Origin: Burkholderia sp. Bp8992
GTDB lineage: Bacteria; Pseudomonadota; Gammaproteobacteria; Burkholderiales; Burkholderiaceae
Reading direction: 5' to 3'
Length of the DNA stretch: 64,000 nt
Assembly: GCF_003853705.1 (NCBI RefSeq)
Contig: NZ_QTQI01000004.1
Span: forward strand, 248,001-312,000
The notes under the pieces were generated by a model. It had not been told where the DNA came from and did not search any database. It saw only the letters and a program-made list of their open reading frames with translations. Below, piece by piece: positions 1-8,969 of the stretch. Made by a program: the position numbers and the translations under genes. Numbering within the stretch: the first letter of the stretch is position 1; the number at the start of each line of letters is the position of its first letter.

Positions 1-26
1 CGCGCGTCAGCCATCGGAGGTGCAGC

Positions 27-1025
27 GTGCGCGTGATCCTGTTCAGCAGCCGGCAGTACGACGACGATTCGTTTACCGCCGCCAACCGGCAGTTCGGCTA
101 TCGGCTGCACTTCCAGCCGTCGCACCTCGACGCGGAAACCGCGATCCTCGCGCACGGCTATGAAGTCGTGTGCCCGTTCGTCAACGACACCGTCGACGCG
201 GCCGTGCTCGAACGGCTCGCCGACGGCGGCACGCGGCTGATCGCGCTGCGCTCGGCCGGCTTCAACCATGTCGACCTCACGGCCGCCGAGCGGCTCGGCA
301 TCACGGTCGTGCGCGTGCCCGCGTATTCGCCGCATGCGGTCGCCGAGCACGCGGTCGCGCTGATCCTCGCACTCAACCGCCGGCTGCCGCGCGCGGTCGC
401 ACGCACCCGCGAAGGCGATTTCTCGCTGAACGGCCTGCTCGGTTTCGACCTGCACGGCAAGACCGTCGGCGTGATCGGCACCGGCATCATCGGCAGCGTG
501 TTCGCGAAGATCATGATGGGCTTCGGGATGCACGTGCTCGCGCACTCCGTGCCGCCGTACAACGACGAGCTGATCGCGTTCGGCGCGCGCTACGTCGAGC
601 TCGACGAACTGCTGCACCACGCCGACATCGTCAGCCTGCACTGCCCGCTGCTGCCGTCGACGCACCATCTGATCAACGAGCGGACGCTCGCACGGATGAA
701 GCACGGCGCGATGCTGATCAACACCGGGCGCGGCGGCCTCGTCGATGCGCAGGCGCTGGTCGACGCGCTCAAGAGCGGCCAGCTCGGCCACCTCGGGCTC
801 GACGTGTACGAAGAGGAAAGCGGGCTGTTCTTCGAGGATCACTCCGACCTGCCGCTGCAGGACGACGTGCTCGCGCGCCTGCTGACGTTCCCGAACGTGA
901 TCGTCACGTCGCATCAGGCGTTCTTCACGCGCGAGGCGCTGGCCGAGATCGCGCATACGACGCTGCTGAACATCGAAGCGTGGCACGCCGGCACGCCGCA
1001 GAACGTCGTGGCGGCAAACCGCTGA
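27..1025 (+). CDS. ldhA: D-2-hydroxyacid dehydrogenase, LdhA-like (D-lactate dehydrogenase)
   Basis: 332 residues, the usual length for NAD-dependent D-lactate dehydrogenases, which interconvert pyruvate and D-lactate in the cytoplasm. The Rossmann motif GVIGTGIIG lies near residue 150. The family catalytic triad is visible as Arg in NTGRGGLVD, Glu in DVYEEES and His in VTSHQAFFT. The start is a GTG at 27, supported by CGGAGG at 15-20 with a 6-nt gap. Nothing upstream is visible, so operon membership is unknown. Substrate specificity within the 2-hydroxyacid dehydrogenase family is inferred from overall resemblance to LdhA. Confidence 0.85.
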   Translation: MRVILFSSRQYDDDSFTAANRQFGYRLHFQPSHLDAETAILAHGYEVVCPFVNDTVDAAVLERLADGGTRLIALRSAGFNHVDLTAAERLGITVVRVPAYSPHAVAEHAVALILALNRRLPRAVARTREGDFSLNGLLGFDLHGKTVGVIGTGIIGSVFAKIMMGFGMHVLAHSVPPYNDELIAFGARYVELDELLHHADIVSLHCPLLPSTHHLINERTLARMKHGAMLINTGRGGLVDAQALVDALKSGQLGHLGLDVYEEESGLFFEDHSDLPLQDDVLARLLTFPNVIVTSHQAFFTREALAEIAHTTLLNIEAWHAGTPQNVVAANR

Positions 1026-1197
1026 GAAAAGGCCCATTTGACGGCCGGCAGCGCACTCGCAATCGTTTGCTTTTGCACGCTACCGCGCGCCGCACTCGTC
1101 TTCATCAACAATTCCGCGCTTTGTTTCGGATGAAGCAACGTTTCGGGCGCGCCGTCTGCTATCGTTGCGCCGACGTCCTCCCCTGCTTTTGCCGCTC

Positions 1198-1947
1198 ATG
1201 CGTTTCGACGACTCCGACATCGCCGCGGTCTACCGCGCCATCTTCGAACGGCGCGACATGCGCCACTTCACGCCGGCGCCCGTCGACCCGGTCGTGCTCG
1301 CGCGCTTGCTGCGCGCGGCGCACCATGCGCCGAGCGTCGGCTTCATGCAGCCGTGGCGCTTCATCCGCATCACCGATCCCGCGCTGCGCACCGCGATCCA
1401 CGCGCTGGTCGAGGCCGAGCGCCGCGCGACCGCCGATGCGCTCGGCGAGCGGCAGGACGAATTCATGCGGCTGAAGGTCGAAGGCGTGCGCGAATGCGGC
1501 GAGCTGCTGGTCGTCGCGCTCGCCGACGGCCGCGAGCGCCACGTGTTCGGCCGCCGCACGCTGCCGGAGATGGATCTGGCATCCGCCGCGTGCGCGATCC
1601 AGAACATGTGGCTCGCGGCGCGCGCGGAAGGACTCGGGATGGGCTGGGTGTCGCTGTTCGACGTCGACGCGCTGCGCACGCTGCTGCGGATGCCCGACGG
1701 CGCGAAGCCGATCGCCGTGCTGTGCATCGGGCACGTCGACGCGTTCTATGCGAAGCCGATGCTCGAACAGGAGCGCTGGGCCGCGCGGATGCCGATCGAG
1801 GCTTGCCTGTTCGAGAACGGCTGGGACGACCCGGCGGCGATCGACGGCGTCGGCACGGCCGCTTCGCGTGCCGACACGGAGCCGGAAGCCGACGTGACGA
1901 CCGTGCCGGACGCCGCCCCCGGCGGATCGCCCGCACGCATCGCGTGA
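1198..1947 (+). CDS. bluB: 5,6-dimethylbenzimidazole synthase BluB
   Basis: BluB cannibalises reduced FMN with oxygen to make 5,6-dimethylbenzimidazole, the lower ligand of cobalamin. The nitroreductase-like fold shows as ERRDMRHFTPAPVDP at the N-terminus, then APSVGFMQPWRFI, AARAEGLGMGWVSLFD and PIAVLCIGHVDAFY. A TTG 11 codons upstream (1165) is in frame, but the ATG at 1198 fits the family N-terminus; neither has a clear Shine-Dalgarno. A 35-residue acidic/alanine-rich tail follows the conserved domain. No cobalamin genes or B12 riboswitch are visible beside it, so it is an orphan here. Confidence 0.85.
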   Translation: MRFDDSDIAAVYRAIFERRDMRHFTPAPVDPVVLARLLRAAHHAPSVGFMQPWRFIRITDPALRTAIHALVEAERRATADALGERQDEFMRLKVEGVRECGELLVVALADGRERHVFGRRTLPEMDLASAACAIQNMWLAARAEGLGMGWVSLFDVDALRTLLRMPDGAKPIAVLCIGHVDAFYAKPMLEQERWAARMPIEACLFENGWDDPAAIDGVGTAASRADTEPEADVTTVPDAAPGGSPARIA

Positions 1948-2188
1948 CGGTCGACCCAGCCACGCCCGTCGTTACGGCCCCGATACGGCCCGACGCGGGA
2001 AATCGCCGCAAAATCCCACACTGTGAGCTTCCCGCCTGCCGGCGCGTCGCACGCCGGCAACAGCCATTTTGGCCCCAAGCGTAAGGGTTTTCACTGAAGT
2101 AGAATCGCGGCTGTCATTCGACTGACCCACCGCCCGTCCCGCGCCTCCCGCGCCTGGCTCGTGCGGCATTTTTCCCGAGCCTACCGCG

Positions 2189-3358
2189 ATGCCCCTGCCT
2201 CTTTTCGCCCTTGCCGTCGCCGCATTTGGAATCGGTACCACCGAATTCGTGATCATGGGGCTGCTGCCCAATGTCGCGCGCGATCTCGGCGTGTCGATTC
2301 CGGCCGCGGGCATGCTCGTGTCGGGCTACGCGCTCGGCGTGACGATCGGCGCGCCGATCCTCGCGATCGTCACCGCGAAGATGCCGCGCAAGCGCGCGAT
2401 GATGGGCCTGATCGGGCTGTTCATCGCCGGCAACCTGTTCTGCGCGATCGCACCGGGCTATGCGGTGCTGATGGCCGCGCGTGTCGTCACGGCGTTCTGT
2501 CATGGCGCGTTCTTCGGGATCGGCTCGGTCGTCGCCAGCAACCTCGTCGCGCCGAACCGCCGCGCGCAGGCGATCGCGCTGATGTTCACCGGCCTCACGC
2601 TCGCGAACGTGCTCGGCGTGCCGCTCGGCACCGCGCTCGGCCAGGCATTCGGCTGGCGCGCGACGTTCTGGGCCGTCACCGGCATCGGCATCGCCGCGGC
2701 CGCCGCGCTCGCGGTGTGCCTGCCGAAGCACCTCGCGATGCCCGACACCAGCATCACGCGCGAATTCAGCGTGCTGAAGCACCCGCAGGTGCTGATGGTG
2801 CTCGGCATCAGCGTGCTCGCGTCCGCGAGCCTGTTCAGCGTGTTCACGTACATCACGCCGATCCTCGAGGACGTGACGGGCTTCTCGCCGCATCAGGTCA
2901 CCTACGTGCTGCTGCTGTTCGGCCTCGGGCTGACGGTCGGCGGCACGCTCGGCGGCAAGCTCGCCGACTGGCGCCGGATGCCGTCGCTGATCGCGACGCT
3001 CGCGTTGATCGGTATCGTCCTCGCGCTGTTCGCGGGCACGATGCACGTGCCGTTCGCCGCGCTCGCGACGATCTTCGTGTGGGGCATCCTCGCGTTCGCG
3101 ATCGTGCCGCCGCTGCAGATCATGATCGTCGATCGCGCCAGCGATGCGCCGAACCTCGCGTCGACGCTGAACCAGGGTGCGTTCAACCTCGGCAACGCGA
3201 CCGGCGCATGGCTCGGCGGGATGGCGATCGGCTCCGGCGTATCGCTCGTGAGCCTGCCGTGGGTCGGCGTCGCGATGGCCGTCGCGGCGCTCGCGCTCAC
3301 GCTGTGGTCGGCGTCGCTCGAACGCCGCCCGATGGGCGTGCCGACCGAGTACGTGTGA
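2189..3358 (+). CDS. MFS transporter, DHA1 family (AraJ-like)
   Basis: 389-residue major facilitator with about 12 hydrophobic segments. It opens with FGIGTTEFVIMGLLP, characteristic of the DHA1 sugar/drug efflux group. The loop 2-3 motif is GAPILAIVTAKMPRKR. Family members export sugars or drugs by proton antiport; the substrate cannot be told from sequence. A TAGAAT hexamer at 2100-2105 could be its -10 box, without a convincing -35. It is followed 104 bp downstream by a second, unrelated MFS gene on the same strand. Confidence 0.8.
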   Translation: MPLPLFALAVAAFGIGTTEFVIMGLLPNVARDLGVSIPAAGMLVSGYALGVTIGAPILAIVTAKMPRKRAMMGLIGLFIAGNLFCAIAPGYAVLMAARVVTAFCHGAFFGIGSVVASNLVAPNRRAQAIALMFTGLTLANVLGVPLGTALGQAFGWRATFWAVTGIGIAAAAALAVCLPKHLAMPDTSITREFSVLKHPQVLMVLGISVLASASLFSVFTYITPILEDVTGFSPHQVTYVLLLFGLGLTVGGTLGGKLADWRRMPSLIATLALIGIVLALFAGTMHVPFAALATIFVWGILAFAIVPPLQIMIVDRASDAPNLASTLNQGAFNLGNATGAWLGGMAIGSGVSLVSLPWVGVAMAVAALALTLWSASLERRPMGVPTEYV

Positions 3359-3462
3359 CGCAACCCTGCTGCGATCCTGCTGCAATCGTTGCGGACACAA
3401 CCCCACTCGATCCTGATGGCCTTCATGGACCTTTCAAGGGCCGCGGTGTAGCATCCCGGCCG

Positions 3463-4623
3463 ATGAAAGCCATTCTCAATCGCGATTTCCTCGCGCTGAT
3501 CCTGAGCGTCGCGGTCGTCGGCCTCGGGACCGGCGCCACGTTGCCGCTCACCGCACTCGCGCTGACCGAAGCCGGACACGGCACCAACGTGGTCGGCATG
3601 CTGACGGCCGCGCAGGCGCTCGGCGGCCTCGCGATCGTCCCGTTCGTCACCGCGCTCGCGCGGCATATCGGCTCGCGCCGCGCGATCGTCGTGTCGGTCG
3701 TGCTGCTCGCGGCCGCCACCGCGCTGATGCAGTTCACGTCGAACCTGATCCTGTGGGGCGCGCTGCGCGTGCTGTGCGGCGCCGCGCTGATGCTGCTGTT
3801 CACGATCGGCGAAGCGTGGGTCAACCAGCTCGCCGACGATTCGACGCGCGGCCGCGTCGTCGCGATCTACGCGACCAATTTCACGCTGTTCCAGATGGCC
3901 GGCCCCGTGCTCGTCAGCCAGATCGCGGGCGCGACGCACATCCGCTTCGCGCTGTGCGGCGCACTGTTCCTGCTCGCGCTGCCGACGCTCGCGACGATCC
4001 GGCGCGCGCCGCTCGCCGGCGACGACGCGCATCACGAAGCACACGACAGCTGGTTCGCGGTGCTGCCCCGCATGCCCGCGCTGATCATCGGCACCGGCTT
4101 CTTCGCGCTGTTCGATACGCTCGCGCTGTCGCTGCTGCCGCTCTACGCGATGGATCACGGCGTCGCAAGCGCGACCGCCGTGCTGCTCGCGTCGATCATG
4201 CTGTTCGGCGATACCGCGATGCAGTTCCCGATCGGCTGGCTCGCGGACAAGCTCGGCCGCGAACGCGTGCACCTCGGCGCCGGCTGGATCGTGCTGACCG
4301 GCCTGCCGCTGCTGCCGTTCGTCATCGCGAATCCGTGGCTGTGCTGGCCGCTGCTGTTCGTGCTCGGCGCGGCGGCCGGCAGCATCTATACGCTGTCGCT
4401 GGTCGCGTGCGGCGAACGCTTCCGAGGCGCGGCGCTCGTCACCGCAAGCTCGCTCGTATCGGCATCGTGGAGCGCCGCGAGCTTCGGCGGCCCGCTGGTG
4501 GCCGGTGCTTTGATGGAGCAACTGGGCAGCAACGCGCTGGTCGGCGTGCTGGTCGCCTGCGTCGCGGCGTTCGTCGCGGCCGCGCTGTGGGAGCGCCGCG
4601 CCGCGTTGCAACGCGCGATCTGA
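3463..4623 (+). CDS. MFS transporter (YcaD/YfkF-like)
   Basis: 386 residues with about 12 membrane segments, an MFS permease of unknown substrate. Conserved features are LRVLCGAALMLLFTIGEAW in the middle of the N-half and the loop motif PIGWLADKLGRERV in the C-half. This arrangement resembles the YcaD group of transporters. The ATG at 3463 begins MKAILNRDFL, directly before the first membrane segment; the open frame extends upstream but without hydrophobic or conserved sequence. A strong hairpin at 4657-4681 follows the stop and probably ends the transcript. Confidence 0.75.
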   Translation: MKAILNRDFLALILSVAVVGLGTGATLPLTALALTEAGHGTNVVGMLTAAQALGGLAIVPFVTALARHIGSRRAIVVSVVLLAAATALMQFTSNLILWGALRVLCGAALMLLFTIGEAWVNQLADDSTRGRVVAIYATNFTLFQMAGPVLVSQIAGATHIRFALCGALFLLALPTLATIRRAPLAGDDAHHEAHDSWFAVLPRMPALIIGTGFFALFDTLALSLLPLYAMDHGVASATAVLLASIMLFGDTAMQFPIGWLADKLGRERVHLGAGWIVLTGLPLLPFVIANPWLCWPLLFVLGAAAGSIYTLSLVACGERFRGAALVTASSLVSASWSAASFGGPLVAGALMEQLGSNALVGVLVACVAAFVAAALWERRAALQRAI

Positions 4624-4656
4624 TTCGTATCGACGAAACCACCTCGACGAATCGGC

Positions 4657-4681
4657 AACGGCCCGCATGACGCGGGCCGTT
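4657..4681. terminator. bidirectional hairpin terminator
   Basis: A perfect 10-bp inverted repeat, AACGGCCCGC (4657-4666) and GCGGGCCGTT (4672-4681), with a 5-nt loop ATGAC. It sits in the 78-bp gap between the convergent MFS gene and fahA, so it can serve both strands. There is no long T-run. Confidence 0.65.
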
Positions 4682-4701
4682 CAGTCCTGCCGTACTACTC
4701 G

Positions 4702-6006
4702 TTACACCTTCCGCGCCGGCAGGATCTTCCCCGCACACGTGCCGAAGCCGACGCGATAGCCGTCGCCCTGGCACCACCCGGCGAGCGTGAGCTCGTCGCC
4801 GTCCTCGATGAACGCACGGCTGCCGCCGCCGTTCAGCGCGATCGGCTCCTTGCCGTTCCACGTCAGTTCGAGCAGGCTGCCGAACGAATCCTTCGTCGGC
4901 CCGCTGATCGTGCCCGAACCCATCAGGTCGCCCACGCGCGTGTTGCAGCCCGCGACCGTGTGATGCGCGAGCTGCTGCGCCATCGTCCAGTACATGTGCC
5001 TGAAGTTCGTGCGGCAGATCGACGTCGCTTCGGCCGCGCCTTCGGCACGCAGCGTCACTTCGAGCGCGATGTCGAACGCATGCTTGCCGGCGTGCCGCAG
5101 ATACGCGAGCGGCTGCGGCGACTGCTCGGGCTGCGCGACGCGGAACGGTTCGAGCGCGTCGAGCGTGACGATCCACGGCGAGATCGTCGTCGCGAAGCCC
5201 TTCGAGTTGAACGGGCCGAGCGGCACGTATTCCCACTGCTGGATGTCGCGCGCGCTCCAGTCGTTCAGCAGCACCATCCCGAAGATATGCGCTTCCGCGT
5301 CCTCGCACGCGATCGGCTCGCCGAGCGCGTTGCCCTTCCCGACGATGAAGCCCGTCTCGAGTTCGATGTCGAGCTTGCGGCACGCGCCGAACACGGGACG
5401 CTCCTGGTCGGGCAGCTTCAGTTGCCCGTTCGGCCGCCGCACCGGCGTGCCGCTCACGACCACCGACGACGCACGGCCGTTGTAGCCGATCGGCATCTCC
5501 GACCAGTTCGGCAACAGCGCGTTCTTCGGATCGCGGAACATCGAGCCGACGTTGGTCGCGTGTTCCTTCGACGAATAGAAATCCGTATAGCCGGGAATCT
5601 CGACCGGCAGATGCAGCGTCGCGTCGCGCTGCGCGACGAGCACTTGCGCGCGCAGCGCCGCGTCGTCACGCAGCGTCGCGTTGTCGCGCGAGAACAGGTC
5701 GGACAGCTGCACGCGCACGCTGCGCCATGCGTCGCGGCCGAGCGCGATGAACGCATTGAGCGTCGGCGCGGCGAACGCATCGGCGCCGGCCGGCAGCGTC
5801 ACGAGGCCCGCGCGCGCGAGCGCCGCGAGATCGACGATCTGGTCGCCCAGCGCCACGCCCGCACGATGCGCCGCCTGCTTCGCATCGCTGAAGATCCCGA
5901 ACGGCAGGTTCTGGATCGGGAAATCGCAGGCGGGCTCGTTCGCGGTGTCGATCCAGCTCTTGCGAGCCGGGTCGAGCGTCGCGCGCCAGTCTTGGGTATC
6001 GCTCAT
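4702..6006 (-). CDS. fahA: fumarylacetoacetase
   Basis: 434 residues. It hydrolyses fumarylacetoacetate to fumarate and acetoacetate, the last step of the homogentisate pathway. Metal and active-site residues of the family can be placed: Asp142 ([11 protein letters not shown]), His149, Glu215 and Glu217 (DIELETGF) and Asp249 (LLNDWSARD). The ATG overlaps the hmgA stop as ATGA (6003-6006), indicating translational coupling. The maleylacetoacetate isomerase gene is not in the visible operon. Confidence 0.95.
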   Translation of the reverse strand: MSDTQDWRATLDPARKSWIDTANEPACDFPIQNLPFGIFSDAKQAAHRAGVALGDQIVDLAALARAGLVTLPAGADAFAAPTLNAFIALGRDAWRSVRVQLSDLFSRDNATLRDDAALRAQVLVAQRDATLHLPVEIPGYTDFYSSKEHATNVGSMFRDPKNALLPNWSEMPIGYNGRASSVVVSGTPVRRPNGQLKLPDQERPVFGACRKLDIELETGFIVGKGNALGEPIACEDAEAHIFGMVLLNDWSARDIQQWEYVPLGPFNSKGFATTISPWIVTLDALEPFRVAQPEQSPQPLAYLRHAGKHAFDIALEVTLRAEGAAEATSICRTNFRHMYWTMAQQLAHHTVAGCNTRVGDLMGSGTISGPTKDSFGSLLELTWNGKEPIALNGGGSRAFIEDGDELTLAGWCQGDGYRVGFGTCAGKILPARKV

Positions 6007-7337
6007 CGTTGCTCCGGATTGAAGTGTTTCCTGATGCCTTGCCAGCATTCGAAGTAGTCGGCCTGCAGCTGCGCGGTGTCGAGCGCATAGCGCGTCGGCC
6101 GGATCAGCGTGCGGGTCTCGAACATGAACGCCATCGTCGCGTCGACCTTGTGCGGCTTCGTCGTGTCGCTCGCGGACGCCTTCTCGAACGTATCCGCATC
6201 GGGCCCGTGGCCCGACATGCAGTTGTGCAGGCTCGCGCCGCCCGGCACGAAGCCTTCGGCCTTCGCGTCGTATGCGCCGTGCACGAGCCCCATGAATTCG
6301 CTCGCGACGTTGCGGTGGAACCACGGCGGGCGGAATGTATCCTCGGCCGCGAGCCAGCGCGGCGGGAAGATCACGAAGTCGATCGTGTCGACGCCCGGCG
6401 TGTCGCTCTGCGCCTGCAGCACGAGGAAGATCGACGGATCGGGATGGTCGAAGCTGATCGAGCCGATCGTGTTGAACAGGCGCAGGTCGTATTTGTACGG
6501 CGCGTAGTTGCCGTGCCACGCGACGACGTCGAGCGGCGAATGGCCGATGTCCGCGCGCCACAGGCGGCCGTTCAGCTTCGCGATCAGTTCGAATGCGCCT
6601 TCGCGGTCTTCGTACGCGGCTTGCGGCGTCAGGAAGTCGCGCGGGTTCGCGAGCCCGTTCGAGCCGATCGGGCCGAGATCCGGCAGGCGCAGCTGCGCGC
6701 CGAAGTTTTCGCAGAGATAGCCGCGCGCGTCGCCGTCCGGCAGCGTGACGGTAAAGCGCACACCGCGCGGGATCACCGCGATCTCGAACGGCTCGACGTC
6801 GACGCGGCCGAATTCGGTCGCGATGAACAGGCGCCCCTGTTGCGGCACGATCAGCAGTTCGCCGTCCGCGCTGTAGAAGAAGCGGTCCTGCATCGAGCGG
6901 TTCGCCGCGTACAGGTGGATCGCGCAACCGTTCATCGCGGCGGCCGAGCCGTTGCCGGCCATCGTCACGAGCCCGTCGACGAAATCGGTCGGCTCGACCG
7001 GCATCGGCAGCGGATCCCAGCGCAGCTGGTTCGGCGGCGTCGGCGGCACGTCGACCGAATCGCCGAATTCCGACACGAGCCGCTGCGTGCCCGCGTACGG
7101 CTCGAACGGCCGGTGCACGGCGGCCGGGCGAATGCGGTACAGCCACGAGCGGCGATTGTGGCCGCGCGGCGCGGTAAACGCGGTGCCCGACAACTGCTCC
7201 GCGTACAGCCCGTACGGCGCACGCTGCGGCGAGTTGCGGCCGTGCGGCAGCGCGCCGGGCAGTGCCTCGGTCGCGAATTCGTTCGCGAAACCGCTCAGGT
7301 AGCCGGCGGTTGCCGATTTCGACAGGTCAAGCGTCAT
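6003..7337 (-). CDS. hmgA: homogentisate 1,2-dioxygenase
   Basis: 444 residues. It cleaves the ring of homogentisate to maleylacetoacetate using non-haem iron. Iron ligands are visible as His341 and Glu347 in FHRNVASEF and His377 in SGHGPD. N-terminal landmarks are [19 protein letters not shown] and the NSPQ motif. The gene is the second-to-last of a minus-strand run: hydroxylase, DUF2783, permease, hmgA, fahA. The gap to the permease is 15 bp and the overlap with fahA is 4 nt. Confidence 0.96.
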   Translation of the reverse strand: MTLDLSKSATAGYLSGFANEFATEALPGALPHGRNSPQRAPYGLYAEQLSGTAFTAPRGHNRRSWLYRIRPAAVHRPFEPYAGTQRLVSEFGDSVDVPPTPPNQLRWDPLPMPVEPTDFVDGLVTMAGNGSAAAMNGCAIHLYAANRSMQDRFFYSADGELLIVPQQGRLFIATEFGRVDVEPFEIAVIPRGVRFTVTLPDGDARGYLCENFGAQLRLPDLGPIGSNGLANPRDFLTPQAAYEDREGAFELIAKLNGRLWRADIGHSPLDVVAWHGNYAPYKYDLRLFNTIGSISFDHPDPSIFLVLQAQSDTPGVDTIDFVIFPPRWLAAEDTFRPPWFHRNVASEFMGLVHGAYDAKAEGFVPGGASLHNCMSGHGPDADTFEKASASDTTKPHKVDATMAFMFETRTLIRPTRYALDTAQLQADYFECWQGIRKHFNPEQR

Positions 7338-7352
7338 CGTTTCCTTTCTCCC

Positions 7353-8714
7353 TCAATTCATGGCGGCGTTCGGCGCCTGCACGCCGTTGCGCCGCGTCAC
7401 GCCCGCCAGGCCGAGAACGAACAGCGCCGAGCACAGCACGGGCACCGCGGCCGCGTGGAACAGCGCGCCGTTCGACCAGTTGAGCGCAATCAGTTGTCCG
7501 CCGACGAGCGGTCCGAGTACCGAGCCGATCCGGCCGATGCCGAGGCTCCAGCCGATGCCCGTCGAGCGCAGCGACGTCGGGTAATACTGGCCCGCGAGCG
7601 CGTTCACGGCCGGCTGCCCGCCGACCACGCAGAACCCGCCCGCGAACACGACGACCAGCAGCCACGGCAGCGCATGCGCGACCGAGCCGATCAGCCCCAC
7701 CGACACGGCCGCGCACGCGAAGCACACGAACAGCACGCGCACGAAGCCGTAACGTTCGATGAACCAGCCGAGCGACAGCGTGCCGATCACGCCGCCCGTC
7801 TGCAGCACCGTGCCGACGATCACTGCCGTGCCCGGCGAATAGCCGGCGTCGCGCATCACGGTCGGCAGCCAGTTCGACAGGAAATACAGATCGATCAGGT
7901 TCATGAAGCTGATCGCCCACAGCAGCAGCGTGACCGGCAGGCGGCCATGGCTGAACAGTTCGGCGACCGGCGCACCGCTCGCGGCACGCTCGCGCACGAC
8001 GATGCGCGTGTTCGCATCGATACCGGCCTGCGGCGCGAATCGCGCGAGCCAGTCGCGCGCCTGCGCGACGCGGCCTTTCAGCACCAGGAACTGCAGCGAC
8101 TCCGGCAGCCGCGCGAGCATCGCGATCGTCAGCACGAGCGGCACCGCGCCGCCGACGAAGAACACCGAACGCCAGCCGAATGCGGGAATCAGCGCGGCGC
8201 TGATGAAGCCGCCGAGCGCCGCGCCGAGCGTGAAGCCGCACGACACGATCATCATCCGCTTCACGCGATGCGCGGCCGGGCTGAACTCGCCGACCAGCGC
8301 CATCGCGTTCGGCATGATGCAGCCGAGGCCGAGGCCCGTGACGAAGCGCAGCGCCATCAGCACGGGAATCGAACCGGCGAACGGCGTCGCGAGCATCGTC
8401 ACTGCGAAGAACAGCGTCGAGCCGATCAGCACCGGGCGCCGCCCGATCCGGTCGGCCAGCACCGACAGCCCGAGCGCGCCGAGCAGCATCCCGAACAGGC
8501 TCGCGCTGAACACGGGCCCGAGCGCCTGCTTCGGCACGCCCCATTCGGCGATCACGCTCGGCGCGACGTAGCCCATCGCCTGCGCATCGAACCCGTCGAT
8601 CACGAGGCACAGCCCGCACAGCATCAGCAGCATCCAGTGAAAGCCCGGGCGATGGGTCTCGTCGATCACGCGCTCGACCTCGAGCACGCGTGCGTCGGCC
8701 GGCGCCGCGCTCAT
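7353..8714 (-). CDS. MFS aromatic-acid permease (AAHS family, MhaC-like)
   Basis: 453 residues with about 12 membrane segments. CLVIDGFDAQAMGYVAPS in segment 1 (acidic D-G-FD) and the loop LADRIGRRPVLIG mark the aromatic acid/H+ symporter family (PcaK, MhpT, BenK). It overlaps the DUF2783 gene by 4 nt (ATGA, 8711-8714) and lies 15 bp before hmgA. Its position between a flavin hydroxylase and homogentisate genes suggests uptake of a hydroxyphenylacetate, as MhaC does in Pseudomonas putida. The exact substrate is inferred from context. Confidence 0.8.
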   Translation of the reverse strand: MSAAPADARVLEVERVIDETHRPGFHWMLLMLCGLCLVIDGFDAQAMGYVAPSVIAEWGVPKQALGPVFSASLFGMLLGALGLSVLADRIGRRPVLIGSTLFFAVTMLATPFAGSIPVLMALRFVTGLGLGCIMPNAMALVGEFSPAAHRVKRMMIVSCGFTLGAALGGFISAALIPAFGWRSVFFVGGAVPLVLTIAMLARLPESLQFLVLKGRVAQARDWLARFAPQAGIDANTRIVVRERAASGAPVAELFSHGRLPVTLLLWAISFMNLIDLYFLSNWLPTVMRDAGYSPGTAVIVGTVLQTGGVIGTLSLGWFIERYGFVRVLFVCFACAAVSVGLIGSVAHALPWLLVVVFAGGFCVVGGQPAVNALAGQYYPTSLRSTGIGWSLGIGRIGSVLGPLVGGQLIALNWSNGALFHAAAVPVLCSALFVLGLAGVTRRNGVQAPNAAMN

Positions 8715-8941
8715 TGCGCCACCTCGGCGGCCGGATGCACGGGCGGCGTCACGCCCTGGCGCGCGAGCGCCATCGCTTCGCGCAGCACGTCGGCGTCGCC
8801 GACCTGGTTCGCGAGCAGCAGGATCAGCTTCGCGTTGACGAGCTGGCTGTCGCTGTCGGACAGGTCGCGATGCATGTCGATCAGCGCTTCGTAGAACGCG
8901 TCGGGGTCGGCCAGGCGCGGGCGGGTATCGAGTGCGGGCAT
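8711..8941 (-). CDS. small DUF2783-type protein, candidate hydroxylase coupling protein (MhaB-like)
   Basis: 76 residues, soluble, mostly helical, with LADPDAFYEALIDMHRDLS and SQLVNAKLILLLANQVGD. I recognise it as the DUF2783 type found beside flavin aromatic hydroxylases. It lies 28 bp after the hydroxylase gene and overlaps the permease start by 4 nt. In P. putida the 3-hydroxyphenylacetate 6-hydroxylase needs a small coupling protein (MhaB) encoded next to the flavoprotein MhaA. Size and position make this protein the likely counterpart; that assignment is inference. Confidence 0.7.
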   Translation of the reverse strand: MPALDTRPRLADPDAFYEALIDMHRDLSDSDSQLVNAKLILLLANQVGDADVLREAMALARQGVTPPVHPAAEVAQ

Positions 8942-8969
8942 GACGGTGTCTCCGGTGTTTTTATCGTAT

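Noticed and set aside
6009-8894. 961-residue plus-strand open frame
   Set aside because: It is antisense to hmgA and the permease; low-complexity Arg/Asp/Val composition and no motif.
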